Shown: positions 43,548 through 51,467 of the stretch, piece after piece | How the letters are laid out: every line of letters starts with the position of its first letter | How positions within the stretch are numbered: the first letter of the stretch is position 1 | Assembly (NCBI GenBank): GCA_017540825.1 | Contig: JAFYAH010000001.1 | Span: 1 to 64,000 of the forward strand | Length of the DNA: 64,000 nt | Direction of reading: 5' to 3' | From: Candidatus Methanomethylophilaceae archaeon | Lineage (GTDB): Archaea > Thermoplasmatota > Thermoplasmata > Methanomassiliicoccales > Methanomethylophilaceae | Translations under genes and position numbers: made by a program | Notes under the pieces: generated by a model | Told to the model about the DNA's origin: nothing | Database searches by the model: none | The model's input: the letters and a program-made list of their open reading frames with translations, nothing else

Positions 43548-44191
43548 AGATTTTCATAGACACAGCGAATCTGGACATGATCAAGGAGATAAACAGCTGG
43601 GGCATACTCGACGGAGTCACGACCAACCCCAGCCTCATCGCCAAGGAGGGCGTGGACGTCAGGACCCGCGTCAAGGAGATCGCGGAGATAGTCGACGGCC
43701 CCGTATCCGCCGAGATAATGTCGATGACCGCTCCGGAGATGATCGCGGAGGGCCGCGAGGTCGCGAAGATCCACCCGAACATCAACATCAAGCTCCCCAT
43801 GTGCGTCGAGACCCTGAAGGCCACCAAGGTCCTCTCCTCCGAGGGGATAAAGGTCAACGTCACCCTGATCTTCTCCGCTCAGCAGGCCCTTCTGGCCGCC
43901 AAGGCCGGAGCCGCCTTCGTCTCGCCTTTCATCGGGCGCCTGGACGACATCGGCATCTACGGCACCGACCTGGTCGCGCAGATCATGCAGGTCTTCCAGA
44001 ACTACGGGATCACCACTGAGGTCATCGCGGCTTCCATCCGCGGCCCCCAGCACGTCCTGGACGCCGCCCTCGTCGGCTGCGACATCGCCACCATCCCCTA
44101 CGACACCCTCAAGCTGATGGTGAAGCATCCCAAGACTGACGAAGGCATCGCCAAGTTCATCGCGGACTACGAGAAGTCCAAGCAGAGCTGA
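43544..44191 (+). CDS. Transaldolase / fructose-6-phosphate aldolase-like
   Basis: This 215-residue member of the short transaldolase (MipB/TalC) family begins [15 protein letters not shown] and has [13 protein letters not shown], the Schiff-base Lys in [35 protein letters not shown] and SPFIGRLDD. With the split transketolase upstream it completes a non-oxidative pentose phosphate module that makes ribose phosphate from hexose phosphates. The short family also contains fructose-6-phosphate aldolases; context favours transaldolase. Confidence 0.93.
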   Translation: MKIFIDTANLDMIKEINSWGILDGVTTNPSLIAKEGVDVRTRVKEIAEIVDGPVSAEIMSMTAPEMIAEGREVAKIHPNINIKLPMCVETLKATKVLSSEGIKVNVTLIFSAQQALLAAKAGAAFVSPFIGRLDDIGIYGTDLVAQIMQVFQNYGITTEVIAASIRGPQHVLDAALVGCDIATIPYDTLKLMVKHPKTDEGIAKFIADYEKSKQS

Positions 44192-44198
44192 GAAGCCC

Positions 44199-45347
44199 AT
44201 GCTGGACGCCGTGGTCGTGGGCGGAGGTCCTGCCGGCAGCGCTTCCGCCCGCCTCCTGGCATCGAGGGGCTACGGCGTCAGGGTCCTCGAGGAGCACCCC
44301 TGCTCCGGGAGGCCCGTCCAATGCGCAGGTCTCGTCAGCGACGGGACGATCAGGATGTCCGGCGTCTCTCCGGACGTCCTGAGCACTTTATACGGGGCGG
44401 AGGTGGTCTTCCCCGACGGCGAGACGTTGTCGGTCCGTTCCTCCACGCCCAAGATCCGTGCGGTCGACCGCGCGCAGCTCGACCAGCTGATGGCGGATGC
44501 GGCGAGCGACGCCGGGGCGGAGTTCTCTTGCTCGGACAAGATGCTGTCTTATTCTTTAGGGGACGGGTTCGTCGAGGCCAGCTCCCGCACGGGATCGGTC
44601 CGCTGCAGGGCCCTCATAGGCGCCGACGGGCACTCGTCCGCCGTAGCGTCGTCCTTTGGCGACAACGGCCCCAGGGAGTACGTGAGGGGCGTCCAGGCCG
44701 ACGTGAAGGCGCCCTCCGACCTCGACGGCATGTTCAGGGCCCGTCTTGGGAGCAGGTACGCCCCTGGCTTCTTCACCTGGGAGTTCCCCTGCGGCGACTT
44801 CGTCCGCGTCGGCCTGTGCGCGTCGTGGTCCGCCGGGCCTCCGTACCAGTATCTGAAGAGGATGCTCGACGACCTCTACCCCGGCTGTCGGGTCCTGTCC
44901 AAGAGCTGCGGGAAGATCCCTCTGGGCGGCCGCAGGACGGTCTGCTCCGACAGGCGCATGCTCATCGGCGACGCCGCAGGACAGGTGAAGCCGATCTCCG
45001 GCGGAGGGATATACCCCTCCCTCATGGCGGCGCCCATCCTGGCGGACGTCCTGTCGTCCGCTCTCGAAAGCGACGACCTCTCCCGCAAGTCGCTCCTCCC
45101 TTACGAGAGGCGCTGCAGGAAGGTGTTCGGCAAGGAGCTGGAGAGGAGCTACCGCATACGCAGGCTGTTCCTCCGCATGGACGACGACGAGCTGTCGGCT
45201 GCAGGCAGGTTCGCCTCCCGCGACGACGTGCGCGTACTGCTGGACGACATAGACATAGACCATCCCGGGAACGTCGTGAAGAAGGTTCTCTCCAAGCCTT
45301 CGACGCTGCCGGCCGGCCTCGTCCTGCTCATGAGGTGCGTCCTGTGA
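44199..45347 (+). CDS. Geranylgeranyl reductase family FAD enzyme
   Basis: This 382-residue flavoprotein of the geranylgeranyl reductase family probably saturates the isoprenoid chains of archaeal membrane lipids. It has the FAD motif VVVGGGPAGSASARLLASRG, the HPCSGRPVQCAGLVS segment with conserved Cys, and the second FAD motif MLIGDAAGQVKPISGGGIYP. It is in the operon with transaldolase (7 bp upstream) and overlaps the Taw2/Trm5 gene by 4 nt. Archaea often have several paralogs, so the exact substrate is uncertain. Confidence 0.9.
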   Translation: MLDAVVVGGGPAGSASARLLASRGYGVRVLEEHPCSGRPVQCAGLVSDGTIRMSGVSPDVLSTLYGAEVVFPDGETLSVRSSTPKIRAVDRAQLDQLMADAASDAGAEFSCSDKMLSYSLGDGFVEASSRTGSVRCRALIGADGHSSAVASSFGDNGPREYVRGVQADVKAPSDLDGMFRARLGSRYAPGFFTWEFPCGDFVRVGLCASWSAGPPYQYLKRMLDDLYPGCRVLSKSCGKIPLGGRRTVCSDRRMLIGDAAGQVKPISGGGIYPSLMAAPILADVLSSALESDDLSRKSLLPYERRCRKVFGKELERSYRIRRLFLRMDDDELSAAGRFASRDDVRVLLDDIDIDHPGNVVKKVLSKPSTLPAGLVLLMRCVL

Positions 45348-46384
45348 AGCGGGTGACGTTCGCCAAGATAAGGTCCGAGGATGCCGGACCGGTCATCCGC
45401 AGGCTGATGGACGAAGGGTTCGTGGACGTTCACGCCAAGATAGGCAAGGACGGATCCTACCGCTACGTCCCGATACTGCCGGAGCGCCTGGGCGAAGAGC
45501 CCGTGTCATCCATGGAGCTAGTGGAGGGGGACGCCCACACCTTGGACCGCAGGCCTCCTCAGGAGCGCATAGGCGAGATCCTGGGCCCGGAGCTGTCCCG
45601 CATCGTTCCGAGCAAGTGGGAGACCGTCGGCGACGTGGTCATCCTGCGCCTCGGCCCCGAATGCTGGTCGCATAGGCGGGAGATCGGGCGCGCATACGCG
45701 GAGGTGCTCGGCGCCAAGTCCGTGTGCGCCGACGTCAGGGGCGTGTCGGGAGAGTTCAGGAAGCCGAGCATGGAGGTCCTGTACGGGTCGGACACCGAAT
45801 CGGTCCGCCTGGAGAACGGCATCCGCTATCGCTTCGACGTGACCAAGGTCATGTTCGCTTCCGGGAACACCGACGAGCGCATGAGGATGAGGAGGCTGGA
45901 CTGCTGCGGGGAGACCGTGCTGGACATGTTCGCGGGGATAGGGTACTTCACCCTTCCTCTGGCCAAGTTCTCCGGGGCGAGGAGGGTGTTCGCATGCGAG
46001 AAGAACCCCGAGTCCTACGCCTATCTGGCGAGGAACATAAAGGACAACGGGCTGGCCGACGTCGTGATCCCGATTCTGGGAGACAACAGGGACCTGCCAG
46101 GGAGGGCCTTCGCGGACAGGATCCTGATGGGATACGTACAGACCACCTCGGAGTTCCTGCCGGCGGCGCTGAGGATGCTGAAGCCTGGCGGGATCATCCA
46201 CTACCACGACACGTTCTACGTGAACGAGCGCGACAGGCGCCTGGAGGAGATCTTCGACGCGGCGTGCGGGAAGGACGGCTACGAGGTGCTCTCCGTCCGC
46301 GAGGTGAAGTCCTTCGCGCCGTCCGTATCCCATTATGTGGCCGATGTGAGGGTCAGACCTTCTCGCCCGAGCTGCTCGCGATGA
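45344..46384 (+). CDS. taw2: Trm5/Taw2-type tRNA(Phe) wyosine-pathway enzyme
   Basis: This 346-residue class I SAM enzyme has the Trm5/Taw2 fold. The N-terminal region (VTFAKIRSEDAGPVIRRLMD) precedes the core with VTKVMFASGNTDERMRM, the SAM motif VLDMFAGIGYFTLPLAK and a GYVQTTSEFLPAAL motif followed by GGIIHYHDTFY. In Trm5 m1G37 methyltransferases the corresponding motif is N-L/P-P-like, whereas G-Y-x-x-T-T...HYH is typical of Taw2, which transfers an aminocarboxypropyl group to the wyosine precursor. GTG at 45344 overlaps the previous stop. The 3' end overlaps the convergent unknown gene by 32 bp. Confidence 0.88.
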   Translation: MKRVTFAKIRSEDAGPVIRRLMDEGFVDVHAKIGKDGSYRYVPILPERLGEEPVSSMELVEGDAHTLDRRPPQERIGEILGPELSRIVPSKWETVGDVVILRLGPECWSHRREIGRAYAEVLGAKSVCADVRGVSGEFRKPSMEVLYGSDTESVRLENGIRYRFDVTKVMFASGNTDERMRMRRLDCCGETVLDMFAGIGYFTLPLAKFSGARRVFACEKNPESYAYLARNIKDNGLADVVIPILGDNRDLPGRAFADRILMGYVQTTSEFLPAALRMLKPGGIIHYHDTFYVNERDRRLEEIFDAACGKDGYEVLSVREVKSFAPSVSHYVADVRVRPSRPSCSR

Positions 46385-47861
46385 GGTAGGTGTTCATCGC
46401 CTCGGCGTAGCGGGTCCCGTCCGCGTCTATCAGGTTCTTGGCGAACGGCTTCAGGTAATCCGCGAGGTCCTTCTCGGAAGGGGTGAGCTTGAACGTGACG
46501 TCCTCCACGCCGCAGGCCATGAGGAAGGACGCCTCGACGGTGCGTATCTTCCCGTTCTTCAGGCCTCTGGTCTCTATGGACTCCTTGAGAAGCTCTTTCC
46601 CGCCTGCCTTGTACGCCTTGGCCAGCCTGTCGGCCACGGCCGTCACCGGCCCGGGCTTCTTGAACTCTGGCAGGGACGCGCTGACCCCTGCAGTCTTGAA
46701 CCTGTCGTAGGCGGCTATGAGCGTGGGGAGGGGCTGGTTCTTGGACACGTCTCCCATGGCCTCTGCGGTGGCCATGTCGGTGTGCGCGGCTATGATCTCC
46801 TTCCAGTCGTTCTCCCAGATGGCGTTGAGGGCTTCGGAAGCCTTCCCGCTCTTGACCACGATCGCCCTGGGGTTGGCGGTGAGGAACTTCCTGAGGGCGT
46901 CGGTCTCGTGGTCGTCTCCGGAAAGCGCGGACAGGAACGCGTCCAGGTCGTCGCCGTAGTTCTTCGATCCTATGACGTAGGCCGACACGTCGCTGTCCTT
47001 CAGGTCGCCCATCTTCGACCTCTTGACGGACGATATGAGCGAGGCGTCGGTGATCAGGCCCACCATGTACTTCTTCAGGACGTCCCCGGTCACGACCTCG
47101 TAGTCCTTCTCTCCGGGCTTGTGGTACTTGTGCCTCACGCGGACCTCTATGTCGTCCAGCGGGTCGACGGCGGAGAGCCTGGAGACGACGTACGCCAGGG
47201 ACGAGACGCTCTTGGCGCAGTTCTCGCAGACGCTTATCGCGGTGTCGAGCGACTTTATCCTGACCTCCAGAACGGCGGAGGCGTCGTGGCCGCAGGCGAA
47301 GCCGTCGTCGGGGAACTCGTACGGGGACTCCCAGAACGTGTCCTGGAGATACTCCTCAGGCATGTTCGGCTTGTCGGAGCAGACCACGTTCTCCCCGAAC
47401 GAGTACAGGTGCAGCTTGTTCTTCTTTATCATGTCGTTGTAGAGGAACATCCTCAGCTTCGGGTCGTCGAAGTACTGGCATCCGATGAGCTTGTCAGCTT
47501 TCACCGTTCCCCTCACAGCATACGATATCGGCTCTCCGCTCGGGAGCTTCGCGGTCGCGAGCAGAGGTATGGAGCCGGCGGCGGAAAGCGACACCGTTCC
47601 CGCATAGGCGCGGACCAGGTCGTCGCCTCCGAACCTGGAAGCCTCTTTTATGAGCGCCTCGGGGTTGTCGATTATCTTCCTGAGCCCGTCTATGCTCTTG
47701 AAGCTCTTGTCGAAAGCGCATTTCCTGCAGTCTCCGGCGCAGGCCGGCCTCAGAAGGCCCGGATTGGAAGCCAGCTGCTTCGAGCGGTCGAGGAGCTCGT
47801 CTTCGAGCCTCTTCGAAGTGTGCTTCACCCCTCTCATCCTCATGCGTTTCTTCTCAGCCAT
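46353..47861 (-). CDS. Uncharacterised Cys-containing archaeal protein
   Basis: This 502-residue soluble protein has a strongly basic N-terminus (AEKKRMRMRGVKHTSKRLED), a Cys cluster near residue 45 (CAGDCRKCAFDKSF) that could hold a metal or Fe-S cluster, and a second CENCAK motif near 215. The rest is mixed alpha/beta without a motif I know. MAEKKRMR at 47861 is chosen over the longer frame because an AT-rich promoter lies 20-33 nt upstream. It is divergent from the RNase III gene. The function is unknown. Confidence 0.7.
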   Translation of the reverse strand: MAEKKRMRMRGVKHTSKRLEDELLDRSKQLASNPGLLRPACAGDCRKCAFDKSFKSIDGLRKIIDNPEALIKEASRFGGDDLVRAYAGTVSLSAAGSIPLLATAKLPSGEPISYAVRGTVKADKLIGCQYFDDPKLRMFLYNDMIKKNKLHLYSFGENVVCSDKPNMPEEYLQDTFWESPYEFPDDGFACGHDASAVLEVRIKSLDTAISVCENCAKSVSSLAYVVSRLSAVDPLDDIEVRVRHKYHKPGEKDYEVVTGDVLKKYMVGLITDASLISSVKRSKMGDLKDSDVSAYVIGSKNYGDDLDAFLSALSGDDHETDALRKFLTANPRAIVVKSGKASEALNAIWENDWKEIIAAHTDMATAEAMGDVSKNQPLPTLIAAYDRFKTAGVSASLPEFKKPGPVTAVADRLAKAYKAGGKELLKESIETRGLKNGKIRTVEASFLMACGVEDVTFKLTPSEKDLADYLKPFAKNLIDADGTRYAEAMNTYLIASSSGEKV

Positions 47862-47879
47862 GAGGCACGCATTGATGAC

Positions 47880-47894
47880 GCAATAATAAAATGG
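47880..47894. promoter_or_regulatory. Divergent promoter of the unknown gene and RNase III
   Basis: An AT-rich stretch (GCAATAATAAAATGG on the plus strand) is centred about 26 nt from the minus-strand start at 47861 and 42 nt before the plus-strand start at 47929. It suits a leaderless message on the minus side and a leader of about 15 nt on the plus side. Confidence 0.45.
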
Positions 47895-47928
47895 TTTACC
47901 TGTTTCAAGGAAGCTTAGATGATCAATA

Positions 47929-48453
47929 ATGCCTGAAGCGAAGTTCGAGATGGAGGTCCGCGAGTTCTTGGCAGGGCCTCCGTTCGGATACAGGGGGCTG
48001 GGGGAGGACGACGTCAGGCTGTTCTGTGCGGCCCTCACGCATGACAGCTACACGAACGAGGCCAAGGACAAGGTCGTCCCGGAGGACGCCCCGTCCTACG
48101 AGCGCCTGGAGTTCCTCGGTGACGCTATCTTGGAGATGATAGTGTGCGAGCAGGTCTATTCGGTCACGGAGCTATCCGAGGGGGACATGACCGCCTTCAA
48201 GCAGCGCTATGTGGGCAACGACAGGGTCTCGGACCTGATCCTGGCTTACGGGCTCGACATCGACCGCGCCATGCGGACGGGGAAGGTGCAGGTCAAGGAC
48301 GGGAGGAAGGACGTCCAGCCCAAGATGCGCGCGGACGCCTTCGAGGCCCTTCTCGCGGCGATCTATCTCGTCAAGGGGTTCCACGAGGCGCGCAGGGTGG
48401 CTAAGGAGGTCCTGGGGCTAGGTTGCGGGGCCACCGGTCCGCGTTTGACGTGA
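47929..48453 (+). CDS. rnc: RNase III-like double-strand ribonuclease without dsRBD
   Basis: This 174-residue protein is an RNase III catalytic domain. The signature ERLEFLGDAILEM is at 58-70 with metal ligands Glu61 and Asp65, and the second acidic pair is Asp136 and Glu139 in ADAFEALLAAIYL. The early ALTHDSYTNEA is also typical. The usual C-terminal double-strand RNA-binding domain is absent: the protein ends about 35 residues after the catalytic domain, as in bacterial Mini-III-like forms. RNase III is uncommon in archaea, so transfer from bacteria is plausible. Confidence 0.88.
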   Translation: MPEAKFEMEVREFLAGPPFGYRGLGEDDVRLFCAALTHDSYTNEAKDKVVPEDAPSYERLEFLGDAILEMIVCEQVYSVTELSEGDMTAFKQRYVGNDRVSDLILAYGLDIDRAMRTGKVQVKDGRKDVQPKMRADAFEALLAAIYLVKGFHEARRVAKEVLGLGCGATGPRLT

Positions 48454-48542
48454 TGCCTCCGAACGGCACAATCGCGTTATAGCGGTGTTAATACAGAGAA
48501 AATGTAGCTTCAAGACTATCTTCAGCAATCAAGTGTAACGCT

Positions 48543-48553
48543 AAAATTATAAA
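48543..48553 (+). promoter_or_regulatory. TATA box before the 203-aa membrane gene
   Basis: AAAATTATAAA is centred 27-28 nt before the ATG at 48576, predicting a leaderless transcript. Confidence 0.5.
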
Positions 48554-48575
48554 CTAATTAGTTGTAAACGGTAGT

Positions 48576-49187
48576 ATGTCATTCTTTAAGGAGAATAGGA
48601 CAGCAGGGATAGCACTCATGATCCTGGGAGTTATCAACCTCATAGGAGCGTTGGTTGCCCTCGTGGGTGCCCTGACCGGCAGCATCGTCATATCTGCCGT
48701 CGTGGCCTGCATCGGTCCTATAATAATGGCAGTACTGTACTTCAGATTCGGAGTGTCCGTCAAAAACGGCGGAGTTCCCGAGAAGATCGATATCCTCGCT
48801 TACTTCGTGAGGCTTGCTGGTCTGTCCGAGATCATCATCGCGGTCTTCAACCTCTGGAACGCTTGGGAGACCAAAGGGGCTTGGGCCGCTATCGCAGCTC
48901 TCGCAATCTCTATCATCGTCGGTCTCATCATCCTGTTCGTCGCCGGAAGGATCAACGACAGGAAGCAGGACACCGGTGACAAGATCATCTGGATCATCCT
49001 CGTGGTCCTCTTCGCGATCTCTGCGATCATGGACATCCTCGCCATCGTTGGCGTCATCGCCGCCGGTATCGCCTTCGACCTCACGTTCCTCACCATCGTC
49101 GTCCTGCCCATCGTCAGCTTCATCATCGACGTCTTCATGCTCCTCCTCCTCTTCGACAGCGATGTCAAGAGAGAGATGAACATGTAA
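48576..49187 (+). CDS. Multi-pass membrane protein
   Basis: This 203-residue protein is almost entirely hydrophobic with about six transmembrane segments separated by short charged loops (KENRTAG, VKNGGVPEK, INDRKQDTGDK). It ends in a short charged tail. No family was recognised. It has its own TATA box and a good hairpin terminator, so it is probably monocistronic and may be well expressed; codons such as ATC and CTC are used heavily. The function is unknown. Confidence 0.7.
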   Translation: MSFFKENRTAGIALMILGVINLIGALVALVGALTGSIVISAVVACIGPIIMAVLYFRFGVSVKNGGVPEKIDILAYFVRLAGLSEIIIAVFNLWNAWETKGAWAAIAALAISIIVGLIILFVAGRINDRKQDTGDKIIWIILVVLFAISAIMDILAIVGVIAAGIAFDLTFLTIVVLPIVSFIIDVFMLLLLFDSDVKREMNM

Positions 49188-49241
49188 GCGTCTCGAAGCA
49201 GAGGATCGGCATCGAGCAAACCTTTTCCCAAACGGCTTCCC

Positions 49242-49260
49242 GGGGCTTCGCGCCCCTTTT
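49242..49260 (+). terminator. Hairpin terminator after the membrane gene
   Basis: GGGGC/GCCCC with the stable loop TTCGC is followed by TTTT, 54 bases after the stop codon at 49187. Confidence 0.6.
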
Positions 49261-49265
49261 CATTC

Positions 49266-49277
49266 ATTATTTATTGT
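49266..49277 (+). promoter_or_regulatory. TATA box of the AMP-pathway operon
   Basis: ATTATTTATTGT is centred about 28 nt before the ATG at 49300, consistent with a leaderless operon message. Confidence 0.5.
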
Positions 49278-49299
49278 GCGATTGGGATAACCTCTTCCG

Positions 49300-50226
49300 A
49301 TGAGCGCAGTAGACGACACTGCTCGGAAGATCACCGACATGAGCATACGCGGCGCTGGCCGCATAGCCCGGGCCGGCGCTTCCGCCATAGGCGATTTCGC
49401 AAGGACTTACGAAGGGAAGAGCCTCGAAGGGTTCCTGGCCGACCTCGACAAGGCCGCAGACACGCTGATATCCTCCAGGCCTACAGCCGTGTCCTTGTGG
49501 AACGGGGTGCACCATGCCGTGAAGGGGGCTTCCGTATGCGCTTCACTGGACGAGGCCATAGCCACCGTCTCTGCAAACGCCGACAGGTTCGTGGAAGCGT
49601 CCTCGAAGGCGGTCGAGAAGATAGCGGCAATAGGCGCCAAGAGGATATGCGACGGGGACACGATCCTCACCCACTGCAACAGCAGCGCCGCTCTGGGCGT
49701 CATCAAAGAGGCTCATCGCCAGGGGAAGGACATAAAGGTCTACGCCACGGAGTCCCGCCCGTGGAGGCAGGGCATCCTCACGGTCACAGACCTAGCCAAC
49801 AGCGGCATAGACGTGACCCTGGTCATAGACAGCGCCGTCCGCAGCGTCATGAAGAGGATAGACAAGATCTTCGTCGGAGCGGACACCATAACCTCGGACG
49901 GGGTACTGATAAACAAGATCGGGACCTCGCAGCTGGCCCTGGCCGCCCACGAGAGGAGGGTGCCGTTCTACGTCTGCGCCGAGACGTACAAGTTCTCGCC
50001 CATGACCCTTTTCGGGGACATGGTCGTCATCGAGGAGAGGGACATCTCCGAAGTGGTCAAGCCGGGGGAGGTCCCCGACTCGGTGAAAGTATTCAATCCC
50101 GTATTCGACAGCACTCCCGGAAGGTACATAGACGCGCTGATAACGGAGGTGGGCATGATATCCCCAGGCTCCGTGTACGGCGTCATGGCCGGGCAGCTGG
50201 GCGAAACGGCGTTTTCAAAGGAGTGA
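49300..50226 (+). CDS. Ribose-1,5-bisphosphate isomerase
   Basis: This 308-residue protein of the eIF2B-like family converts ribose-1,5-bisphosphate to ribulose-1,5-bisphosphate. Evidence includes THCNSSAALGVIKEAHRQGK, YATESRPWRQG, GADTITSDGVLINKIGTSQL and the C-terminal NPVFDSTPGRYIDALITEVG. It is followed at 5 bp by RuBisCO and then by AMP phosphorylase, which together define the archaeal AMP pathway and rule out a translation-factor role. No other start is better than ATG 49300, which agrees with the TATA spacing. Confidence 0.93.
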   Translation: MSAVDDTARKITDMSIRGAGRIARAGASAIGDFARTYEGKSLEGFLADLDKAADTLISSRPTAVSLWNGVHHAVKGASVCASLDEAIATVSANADRFVEASSKAVEKIAAIGAKRICDGDTILTHCNSSAALGVIKEAHRQGKDIKVYATESRPWRQGILTVTDLANSGIDVTLVIDSAVRSVMKRIDKIFVGADTITSDGVLINKIGTSQLALAAHERRVPFYVCAETYKFSPMTLFGDMVVIEERDISEVVKPGEVPDSVKVFNPVFDSTPGRYIDALITEVGMISPGSVYGVMAGQLGETAFSKE

Positions 50227-50231
50227 ACAAG

Positions 50232-51467
50232 ATGGAAAGCTATTCCTACCTGCACCTCGGAGAGCCCGAGGACCCTGAAGAGTACGTGGTCTGCAGATAT
50301 CGGGTGACCACCGACCTCCCTATGGAGAAGGCGGCGGAGGCTCTGGCCGCCGAGCAGTCGACCGGGACGTGGACCGGGATATCCACCCTGGACAGCGGCA
50401 TATTCGAGAGGCTGGGCGCGAGGATCGTCAGGATCGAGGGAGACATGGTGACGGTCGAGTTCCCCGCCGACGACTTCAGCATAGAGGTCGGGTCCGTCCC
50501 CCAGATACTCAGCGTCATAGCCGGGAACCTGTTCGGCCTGGGCTCGCTCAAAGGGGTGAGGTTGGAGGACGTCTCGTTCCCTCCGTCCATAACTTCGCAG
50601 TTCAAAGGCCCCAAGTTCGGGGCGGACGGCCTGAGGAAGGTGCTGGGGCGCCCCGAGAAGCCCCTGGTCGGCACCATAGTCAAGCCCAAGATAGGGCTGT
50701 CGCCCGAGAGGACCGCCGACTACGTCTACGAGGCCGGCGCGGGCGGGCTGACGAACTCCAAGGACGACGAGACCCTGGTGGACCAGCCGTTCTGCCCGAT
50801 AGAGGCGAGGACGGTCGCCGTCGCCGACGCGCTGGACAGGCTGAAGGACGAGGGCCGTCTGATGGTCCATGCAATAAACGTGAGCACCCGCGGGGACAAG
50901 ATCGTGGAGCTCGCGGAGAAGGTGCAGGGATGGGGCGCCAAGCAGCTGATGGTCGACGTCATCACCTGCGGGTTCGGAGCCGTCCAGGCCCTGGCGGAGG
51001 ACCCGTCCATAAAGGTCCCGATACACGTCCACAGGACCATGCACGGGGCGTTCACCAAGGACCCGTACCACGGCGTGGCCATGCTGCCGCTGACCAAGCT
51101 GGTGCGCATGTGCGGAGGCGACGCCCTCCATATAGGGACGCTCGGCGCAGGGAAGATGTCCGCAGGGGCCCACGACGACGGGAACCTGAAGGCGTGCCTC
51201 GGGGACGACGTCCCGTATAAGACCGTCATGCCCGTGTGCTCCGGCGGAGTGTACCCCGGGATAGTCGCGGACATCACCGACCGCGCCGGGATGAACGTGC
51301 AGATACAGGCCGGGGGAGGCGTGGCAGGCCATCCCAACGGCGTCAGATGCGGCGCCATGGCCATGAGCCAGGCTGTGGACGCGGCCTTCGCGGGGATACC
51401 GGTCGCCGAGTACGCCAAGGACCACAAGGCGCTGGCGATAGCTCTGGAGAAGTGGGGATCGAGATGA
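50232..51467 (+). CDS. rbcL: Ribulose-bisphosphate carboxylase, type III
   Basis: This 411-residue archaeal form III RuBisCO carboxylates ribulose bisphosphate from nucleotide breakdown. All key residues are visible: catalytic Lys151 in TIVKPKIG, the carbamylated Lys177 with Asp179 and Glu180 in NSKDDE, VPIHVHRTMHGAFT, and the loop 6 Lys in HIGTLGAGKMSAG. It lacks any small subunit gene. ATG 50232 lies 5 bp after the isomerase gene, and its end overlaps AMP phosphorylase by 4 nt. It works in AMP/nucleoside recycling to 3-phosphoglycerate rather than in a Calvin cycle. Confidence 0.97.
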   Translation: MESYSYLHLGEPEDPEEYVVCRYRVTTDLPMEKAAEALAAEQSTGTWTGISTLDSGIFERLGARIVRIEGDMVTVEFPADDFSIEVGSVPQILSVIAGNLFGLGSLKGVRLEDVSFPPSITSQFKGPKFGADGLRKVLGRPEKPLVGTIVKPKIGLSPERTADYVYEAGAGGLTNSKDDETLVDQPFCPIEARTVAVADALDRLKDEGRLMVHAINVSTRGDKIVELAEKVQGWGAKQLMVDVITCGFGAVQALAEDPSIKVPIHVHRTMHGAFTKDPYHGVAMLPLTKLVRMCGGDALHIGTLGAGKMSAGAHDDGNLKACLGDDVPYKTVMPVCSGGVYPGIVADITDRAGMNVQIQAGGGVAGHPNGVRCGAMAMSQAVDAAFAGIPVAEYAKDHKALAIALEKWGSR

